NCBI GenBank assembly: GCA_011772495.1
Contig: WVZL01000007.1
Coordinates: 119,475 to 183,474 of the forward strand
Direction of reading: 5' to 3'
DNA length: 64,000 bases
From: Candidatus Aminicenantota bacterium
Lineage (GTDB): Bacteria; Acidobacteriota; Aminicenantia; Aminicenantales; Aminicenantaceae
Positions 59,281 to 64,000 of the stretch are shown here, one piece after another. The position numbers and the translations under genes are program-made. The notes beneath the pieces are model-generated. The model had not been told where the DNA came from and made no database searches. It saw nothing but the letters and a program-made list of their open reading frames with translations. Position 1 is the stretch's first letter. Every line of letters begins with the position of its first letter.

Positions 59281-60657
59281 TCATCGGTCCAGGTGGCGGT
59301 GGAGGAAAGAGATGGTTTCCGCCCAGGACCGGTAGCCTCCCCGGGCGTCTGTCTGGGGCGACCCGCCGCTGGGGTCGCCGTCGATGAGCAGGCCGCGATT
59401 GGCTGTGATCAGAAAGGGGAGGACGGACATGTGGCCGCCTTTCTCGATGCTGAGATGCTTGACGTTGTAGGGGAACTGGGCCTGCTTCAGCCTGGTCACG
59501 ATGGCGGCGCAAAAATCTCCTGACGGCCAGATCTGGTCGTCGGTCCCCGATATGAGCAGGATTGGACCGGCGATATTCTCGACGGGAATCACCGCCTTCT
59601 TGATTGTGGCCGGATCGGCCTTGGCCAGGGCATCACGGAAGAAAAAGACGAAGGAGGCGAGTTCGCCTTTCATATACTTTTCCTTATCCTGGGGAGAAAC
59701 CTTGAAGGAGATGAAGGGGAGCGGTCGTCCGCCCAGACTCCACGAAGACACCGGCTTGTAATCTGGGGAAAAGAACCTAAGGGTGTGGCCTTCCCACATG
59801 TGGGCCGCCGGGGTCATGGCGACGACGGCCCGGAAAGCGCTATTCCGGGAAGCCGCGAGAAGGGCCGCTTCGCCTCCCTTAGAACCCCCTATCAATCCGA
59901 GCCCTCCTGCTTTTATCTTGGGTTGAGCCTTCATCCAGGCGGCGGCCCGGTCGAAGTACTCGAGGGGAATCTCAACAAGCTCCTCGGGCAGGCTTTGATA
60001 CCCGAACCAGGCCAGTGACAAGGCCGCGAAGCCATTGGCTGCCAAGGCCTGGGCCCACCCTTCGAACAGCCCACCCTCTGATCCCCCGAGGACGATGACT
60101 CCAGGGTATGGACCGCCTTCCACAGGATAGTATAGAAAACCTCTTAGGCCGTCTTGCTCAAGAGGAACGCGGGCCAAGGCTTCGCCGGGCCTTTGAAAGA
60201 CACAACGAAACCTAGTCGTGGCCGTGGTCCCAATGGAATTCTTGGCCGTCAGGTTCACCATCCAGCCGTTGACCCTATCATGGCGGTAGGCGAGGGGTTT
60301 CTTGGGGTCAGAGTTGGTGGCTCTCATGGACCAGAGAAGCCCGAAGATGTCCGCCTTCGCGTAACTGCCTGAGACAGGCGCTTGGCGGCCCACGTCGACA
60401 ACTCCGGACGCGTCGGCTTGGAAGACGGCTTCCGAGGCCCAAAGAATCCTGCGCGCGTCGGTAGAGGCAGCTTTTAGCGCTACCTTTTCTCCGGGCTGAA
60501 GGCCTGTAACTTTCCAGGAAAAGGCCTCTCCGTAGAGAGCCACGGAGGGAGTGGCGATGACCTTCAGTTCCTTTGCCATGGTTGCCCAGGCGATCCAGCC
60601 GATTCCCAAGGATAAGCCCAACACGAACACAGCTGCGAATAGCAATCGTTTATTCAT
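59281..60657 (-). CDS. BAAT / acyl-CoA-thioesterase-family alpha/beta-hydrolase, membrane-anchored or exported
   Basis: 458 residues. N-terminal hydrophobic signal (LFAAVFVLGLSLGIGWIAWA), an Ig-like acyl-CoA thioester hydrolase N-domain (~30-160: LYGEAFSWKVTGLQPGEKVALKA), then the BAAT C-terminal hydrolase with GGSKGGEAALLA (nucleophile Ser in GxSxG), GTDDQIWPS (Asp) and KGGHMSV (His). Mammalian BAAT uses Cys; bacterial relatives use Ser, as here. Likely an esterase or thioesterase acting outside the cytoplasm. GC-richer than its left neighbour. The TetR gene lies just upstream in the same orientation. Confidence 0.82.
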   Translation of the reverse strand: MNKRLLFAAVFVLGLSLGIGWIAWATMAKELKVIATPSVALYGEAFSWKVTGLQPGEKVALKAASTDARRILWASEAVFQADASGVVDVGRQAPVSGSYAKADIFGLLWSMRATNSDPKKPLAYRHDRVNGWMVNLTAKNSIGTTATTRFRCVFQRPGEALARVPLEQDGLRGFLYYPVEGGPYPGVIVLGGSEGGLFEGWAQALAANGFAALSLAWFGYQSLPEELVEIPLEYFDRAAAWMKAQPKIKAGGLGLIGGSKGGEAALLAASRNSAFRAVVAMTPAAHMWEGHTLRFFSPDYKPVSSWSLGGRPLPFISFKVSPQDKEKYMKGELASFVFFFRDALAKADPATIKKAVIPVENIAGPILLISGTDDQIWPSGDFCAAIVTRLKQAQFPYNVKHLSIEKGGHMSVLPFLITANRGLLIDGDPSGGSPQTDARGGYRSWAETISFLHRHLDR

Positions 60658-60672
60658 AGCGAATCTCCTTTT

Positions 60673-61299
60673 TTACTTCGTTTTATTAGCTTCGATCCCA
60701 CGAAAGACCAGTTTCAGGTACTCGGCCGAATCATATGTGACTGGCTTCCTCGGGACCCGGGTCTGACGAATCCTGTGATCCAGGTACCCTTGGACGGCGT
60801 CCCAAAGGTAAAGAAAAATCCGCCTCTCGTCCTTCAATTCGAGATCGCCGGACTCGATGGCCAGCCGGATACCGTGGAACCAGGATTGAAAGACTTTGAA
60901 ACGGGTTCCCCCCAGGCGCTCATACATGATGCCGTTTTCCATTTCGAAAGAGACGAGGTCCGAAAACATCCTGAACATTTCAGGCCGTTCGACGCAGAAG
61001 ATGATGTATTCCTTGACTAGAGACTTTAGCAAGTCGAGGGGACGGTCGCCGCCGTCCGCTTTGATTTTTTCGAACCGCGCCGCAAGGTCCCTGTAGGTCT
61101 CAGCCGCGATCGCCCTGAGAAGATCCTCTTTGTTCTGGAAGAACCTGTAAATAGTGGTCGGGGAATAGTCGATAAGGGCGGCGATTTTCCTCATTGAGAC
61201 CCTGGCGTAGCCCTGCTCTGCAAAAACCTGCAGAGCTGCACTTAGGATCTTTTGCTTCAAATGGGCTCTTTCTCTTGATTTCCTTTCTCTGATACTCAT
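60673..61299 (-). CDS. TetR-family transcriptional regulator
   Basis: 208 residues: HTH LKQKILSAALQVFAEQGYARVSMRKIAALIDYSPTTIYRFFQNKEDLLRAI is a clear TetR N-terminus, followed by a helical ligand domain. It is followed 15 bases later by the BAAT-like hydrolase, so both are probably one unit controlled by the ligand. Two palindromes upstream of its start are good operator candidates. Confidence 0.93.
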   Translation of the reverse strand: MSIRERKSRERAHLKQKILSAALQVFAEQGYARVSMRKIAALIDYSPTTIYRFFQNKEDLLRAIAAETYRDLAARFEKIKADGGDRPLDLLKSLVKEYIIFCVERPEMFRMFSDLVSFEMENGIMYERLGGTRFKVFQSWFHGIRLAIESGDLELKDERRIFLYLWDAVQGYLDHRIRQTRVPRKPVTYDSAEYLKLVFRGIEANKTK

Positions 61300-61314
61300 G
61301 TCGTACCTGCAAAT

Positions 61315-61344
61315 ATAACGCCGTTATTTATCTTAACAGTGTTA
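61315..61344. promoter_or_regulatory. Predicted TetR operators
   Basis: Two perfect odd-length palindromes with the same outer half-site, ATAACG-C-CGTTAT (61315-61327) and TAACA-G-TGTTA (61334-61344), lie 15 bases ahead of the TetR start. Their centres are 18 bp apart. Both fit a TAACxxxGTTA box and suggest binding of two dimers for autorepression. Confidence 0.6.
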
Positions 61345-61590
61345 TATATAAAAGGCAACAATGAAAAGTTCCAAGCCATTCTACAAAAAGAAAAAAAATG
61401 CCGGCGCTGTTCTTCGATTCCCGGTTGCCTGATCTCTAATTGCCAGTTTGATCTATCAGTGGCATAGAAGTTGATTGGAAAGAAAAGGATAAGGAAAGTG
61501 GCTTTGAATTTACTTGGTCTTTGACCAGGATAAGATTTAAATGAATTTATAAATATAATTCAAGTTTGATGTGCAGCAAGGGAAGATAAA

Positions 61591-61640
61591 TGGTGGGCGA
61601 TACAGGATTTGAACTTGTGACTTCTACCGTGTGTAAAAGG
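61591..61640 (-). repeat. tRNA-Val 3' half (att-like scar A)
   Basis: On the minus strand CCTTTTACACACGGTAGAAG...CGCCCACCA runs from an anticodon loop carrying TAC through variable arm, T-arm (ACAAG TTCAAAT CCTGT, one mismatch) to an encoded CCA. The 5' half is missing: the preceding sequence cannot pair with the anticodon stem, and an extra AC disturbs the loop. So it is a partial, non-functional tRNA of probable valine type. A near-identical copy lies 2050 bp to the right. Confidence 0.75.
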
Positions 61641-61790
61641 CACAAAAAGAGGAGAATGCGTAGAAAATAAGGGATTTCCTCTGTAAGCTATCGAGTACTA
61701 GACTTTTGGAATCTCGAATTTTTTTGATATTTTTATGGATTTTTCTGTATTCTGGACAAATTTTGGGCACACTTTGGGCATAGTTATTGT
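61641..61790 (-). pseudogene. Decayed integrase-tail-like fragment next to tRNA-Val scar A
   Basis: Minus-strand frame reads YAQSVPKICPEYRKIHKNIKKI...LDSLQRKSLIFYAF and runs into the tRNA half. AQSVPK echoes the AQ(S/Y)VTK frames beside the tRNA-Ala scars, and EYxKIxKNIKKxxxSKxLxLDSL is repeated beside scar B. The placement, integrase tail then attachment half-tRNA, is the usual order in integrative elements. Confidence 0.4.
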
Positions 61791-61928
61791 TTAAAACTAA
61801 TTGTTCTCATGATGCTGTAGTGAAGACTAGTTCAAATCGTCTGTATTATCTGTTCTGAAATTCACTGCAAGGTGAGGCTGTAGGTGACACGGTGGAAATG
61901 GTCGCGGTTCTAGGAGAAAACAGAAGGG

Positions 61929-63389
61929 TCAATCCAAAGGAGGCAGGTCGATGCCCATTCGCTGGGCATCGTCCTTCATGATGCTCATCAGTGCTTTGAG
62001 CGAATCGTCCGGCAGCGGTTCCACTGTGTGGGAACTCATGACTCTCTCGACTTCCTCGCACGCCCGATCCCAGGCGCTCTTTTTCCCATGGCTCTTCCAG
62101 ACATCATATGTATCACGGTCAATCACCGAACCGGCCTGATCCAGTTCCTCACGATGCCACCGACGCGTCTCATCCGAAGCTAAAAAATGATTCCCATCGT
62201 AAATATCCCCGTACAGATCGCCACCCAATCGATCTCCCCGGGCTTCGATACCCCTGACCAATCGGAGAGCCATGCCGCAGATCTCGTTATCCAGAACGAG
62301 TTTTTCCAGACTCTGACAGCTCTCGAAATTCAGCATACCCGGACCGGAGATGACGTTCGCACCCGCTAGAGCCGCAAAGAGCGCTCCCATTCCTGTCTCC
62401 AACCCCGCCTGTCCGTCGACGATTTTAGCGTCGGAAAGTCCCATGTAAGCATGAGTGGGAAGCCCCAGATGTTTCCCGATCTGAACATAAGCAGCATCGA
62501 TCATCATCGTCTCCATGGCTCCCAAGGGTGTCGTTCCTTTCCGCATATCAAACGCTGCGGGAGAACCCCCAAAAATGATGGGCGATCCCGGGTGGGCTAA
62601 TTGGTGAATGACAATGCCACTCAGGTTTTCGGCAGTCAATTGCACCAATGTGCCGGCCAGCGTTACCGGAGACGTGGCTCCGGTTAGTGGCATAGATATC
62701 AGTTCGGCGGGAATCCCTGCCTTGGATGCATCGATGAGACTCTGACAGGTCAAGTCGCTCCATTTCAGCGGAGGTGAGGGGCAGCAGTCAAAAATTGCCA
62801 GAGGTTTCTCTCTAAGCGCGCTTTCACTCCCCCGGACTGCCACCAGCATATCCTTCATGATCTCAAAACTCTCCACAGCAAAAGTACCAGTCACTACCGG
62901 TTTCTTGCTGAACTGCAGTCCGATGTATAACCGATACCTGTCTTGCATGGCTTCCGGGACATCGGTGGAAATCATTTCTGTACTCTGTGCTGCAATGTTA
63001 GGGAGGGCATCGGTCAATGTCGTAAAACGAATGAGATCCCTGGTTACTGGACCTCTTTCTTCCAATGTAATCGGATCCAAAATCGTCAAAGCCCCGGAGC
63101 CTGGATCAAAGTGAATCTCATCACCTTCCAGATTCATCGTCAGATCGCCGCTGCGGTCATACACTTTTATGGAATGAGGCGTGGTTTTCAGGGACTCTTC
63201 GACAAGGTTTTCCTTGAACGACACCGTTTGCCCTTTACATTCGCATCCTGCGTCTGCGAGAAGCCGTAACGCTTCATCGTTCTCTACGAGCACGCCCGTT
63301 TTTCCCAGAACATCCAATGCTTCAGAAACAATCTGATCAATGAACGATTCGGACAGCATGTCTAGCTTTGGTCTCTTCGTTTCTAACAT
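61929..63389 (-). CDS. MttB-family (trimethylamine-methyltransferase-like) corrinoid methyltransferase, non-pyrrolysine type
   Basis: 486 residues from the ATG at 63389, five bases after AAGGAGG; the track start at 63407 includes that ribosome site. The family TIM barrel is evident: EALRLLADAGCE near the N-terminus, FDPGSGALTILDP, HQLAHPGSPIIFGGSPAAFDMRKG, GLPTHAYMGLSDAKIVDGQAGLE and GPGMLNFESCQSLEKLVLDNEICGM. The frame is open throughout without in-frame TAG, so it is one of the non-Pyl members that demethylate quaternary amines such as glycine betaine, proline betaine or carnitine. No corrinoid protein or reactivase gene is near. It lies between two tRNA-Val scars, hence probable mobile cargo. 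Confidence 0.88.
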   Translation of the reverse strand: MLETKRPKLDMLSESFIDQIVSEALDVLGKTGVLVENDEALRLLADAGCECKGQTVSFKENLVEESLKTTPHSIKVYDRSGDLTMNLEGDEIHFDPGSGALTILDPITLEERGPVTRDLIRFTTLTDALPNIAAQSTEMISTDVPEAMQDRYRLYIGLQFSKKPVVTGTFAVESFEIMKDMLVAVRGSESALREKPLAIFDCCPSPPLKWSDLTCQSLIDASKAGIPAELISMPLTGATSPVTLAGTLVQLTAENLSGIVIHQLAHPGSPIIFGGSPAAFDMRKGTTPLGAMETMMIDAAYVQIGKHLGLPTHAYMGLSDAKIVDGQAGLETGMGALFAALAGANVISGPGMLNFESCQSLEKLVLDNEICGMALRLVRGIEARGDRLGGDLYGDIYDGNHFLASDETRRWHREELDQAGSVIDRDTYDVWKSHGKKSAWDRACEEVERVMSSHTVEPLPDDSLKALMSIMKDDAQRMGIDLPPLD

Positions 63390-63640
63390 CGTATCCTCCT
63401 TCATCATTGCATATCATACATTATTCGGAATATCTTACATTATTCTTGGCAAGAATGCACTTGCTTCCCTTAGGAAGCTGTTGAGACCATCGGAGATGAG
63501 CAGTTAAAAAAGCAAAATGAAAATAGGAACCGTGCAATTTTATGATGTGGCCAGGATTGTGACTAAATATTACCAATTTTGCTGAAATTGGAGGACAGGA
63601 AAAAAATAGGGTTTCTATCTGATGATACTAAATGAAATAA

Positions 63641-63690
63641 TGGTGGGCGATACAGGATTTGAACCTGTGACTTCTACCGTGTGTAAAAGG
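63641..63690 (-). repeat. tRNA-Val 3' half (att-like scar B)
   Basis: The same 50-nt tRNA 3' half as scar A with one change that restores a perfect T-stem (ACAGG/CCTGT). Direct repeat, same orientation, flanking the MttB-like gene. The sequence on its left (GATACTAAATGAAATAA) recurs at 52946, implying a third insertion scar there. Confidence 0.75.
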
Positions 63691-63840
63691 CACAAAAAGA
63701 GGATAAGTGGAAAAAATAAAAGATTTCCCCAGTAGACTGTCGAGAATCAGGCGTTTGGAATTTTGAAGTTTTTTGATATTTTTATAGATTTTTTGATATT
63801 CTTGACAAATCATGTTCACAGTTTAGTCACAGTTTACGCA
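63691..63840 (-). pseudogene. Decayed integrase-tail-like fragment next to tRNA-Val scar B
   Basis: Minus-strand frame TVNMICQEYQKIYKNIKKLQNSKRLILDSLLGKSFIF aligns with the frame beside scar A (VPKICPEYRKIHKNIKKIRDSKSLVLDSLQRKSLIF). An in-frame stop precedes it. Both derive from one ancestral sequence abutting the tRNA half. Confidence 0.4.
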
Positions 63841-64000
63841 ATACGTGGTGAAATAACTGATTTCGCGACATATTGTTCATAAATATTTTGAGATATTTCC
63901 CCGCCCCACAACTACTGTTTGTCAAGATGGACCATCTCTCGTCAACATCTAGTTACATCTAAGGCAAGCTAGTCTGACTTTTGGCTTAAGCTTACCAGGC

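Larger units (their letters stand above)
61300..61928. other. Gene-free region with tRNA-Val scar
   Basis: 629 bases without an intact gene. Contents: TetR operators (61315-61344), AT-rich sequence, a tRNA-Val 3'-half scar (61591-61640) and decayed integrase-like minus-strand sequence (61641-61790). The remainder shows no structure. Confidence 0.6.
63408..64000. other. Gene-free right end with tRNA-Val scar
   Basis: 593 bases. The first 60 carry short AT-rich repeats (CATACATTATTCGGAATATCTTACATTATTC). The tRNA-Val scar (63641-63690) and integrase-like debris (63691-63840) follow. A second minus-strand frame beyond (EQYVAKSVISPRIA-stop, about 63840-63885) may also be a decayed recombinase tail. 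No intact gene. Confidence 0.5.

Noticed and set aside
1-64000. CRISPR array, restriction-modification or toxin-antitoxin system
   Set aside because: No regularly spaced direct repeats and no cas, methylase/endonuclease or recognisable toxin gene pair were found on either strand.

Overview
The window reads as chromosomal DNA of an uncultured, Gram-negative-type bacterium, most likely from the Acidobacteriota/Candidatus Aminicenantes side of the tree. This is inferred from gene content only: MacB/FtsX-type permeases that lack an ATPase, one with an acidobacterial-style N-terminal prefix and a PadR partner; a VWFA-related secreted protein of the kind common in acidobacteria; outer-membrane beta-barrels; LolA/LolD-type genes; and many secreted peptidases. 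There is no rRNA, CRISPR array, phage structural gene or intact transposase. One intact tRNA was found, tRNA-Ala(CGC). Layout: 1-5.6 kb holds the 3' end of purM, an orphan ABC permease, an ICMT-like membrane methyltransferase and two tandem secreted beta/gamma-crystallin proteins. 5.7-9.5 kb holds a PKD-repeat protein paired with an outer-membrane barrel. 9.6-15.4 kb is a graveyard of integrative elements: two 38-nt copies of the 5' half of tRNA-Ala, decayed integrase tails, a broken sulfotransferase, and the cargo pair epimerase + Ddl-like ATP-grasp. It ends at an integrase relic directly in front of the intact tRNA-Ala. 15.4-24.6 kb is housekeeping: NicO-type metal transporter, Mut7-C RNase, DUF47-PiT phosphate uptake, YbjQ-like protein, a diaminopentanoate-dehydrogenase-like enzyme, sirtuin, amidohydrolase and an isochorismatase-fold hydrolase. 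24.8-32.4 kb holds an APC permease fused to USP domains, the VWFA protein, and a translationally coupled pair of phosphohexomutases. Only the second of this pair keeps its catalytic serine and metal ligands. 32.4-34.9 kb is a BlaR1-BlaI locus with two clear operators embedded in its promoter and a peptidase carrying five charged helical repeats. 35-45 kb holds MFS, M1 and M24 peptidases, SDR, an MBL-fold protein, a di-haem peroxidase, DUF3795 and a secreted cysteine hydrolase. 45-49.7 kb holds small regulators, including an ArsR repressor with a strong operator and a partner with 22 Met in 90 residues, and a frameshifted DUF3795 gene. 49.8-58.4 kb holds PadR + orphan permease and a five-gene barrel-LolD-permease-permease-LolA-like operon. 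58.4-64 kb is accessory: an AT-rich orphan gene, a GC-richer BAAT-like hydrolase with a TetR regulator, and an orphan MttB-like methyltransferase lying between two direct copies of a tRNA-Val 3' half. Dispersed through the intergenic spaces is a family of elements whose ends read GGGGTCAG(A/G)CC. Two full-length copies (about 230 bp) have 18-23-bp terminal inverted repeats, and several fragments or solo ends also occur. No transposase for them is in the window. Functional links are strongest for the Lol-like operon, DUF47-PiT, BlaR1/BlaI, ArsR/Met-rich protein, PadR/permease, TetR/BAAT, and the two secreted peptidases.
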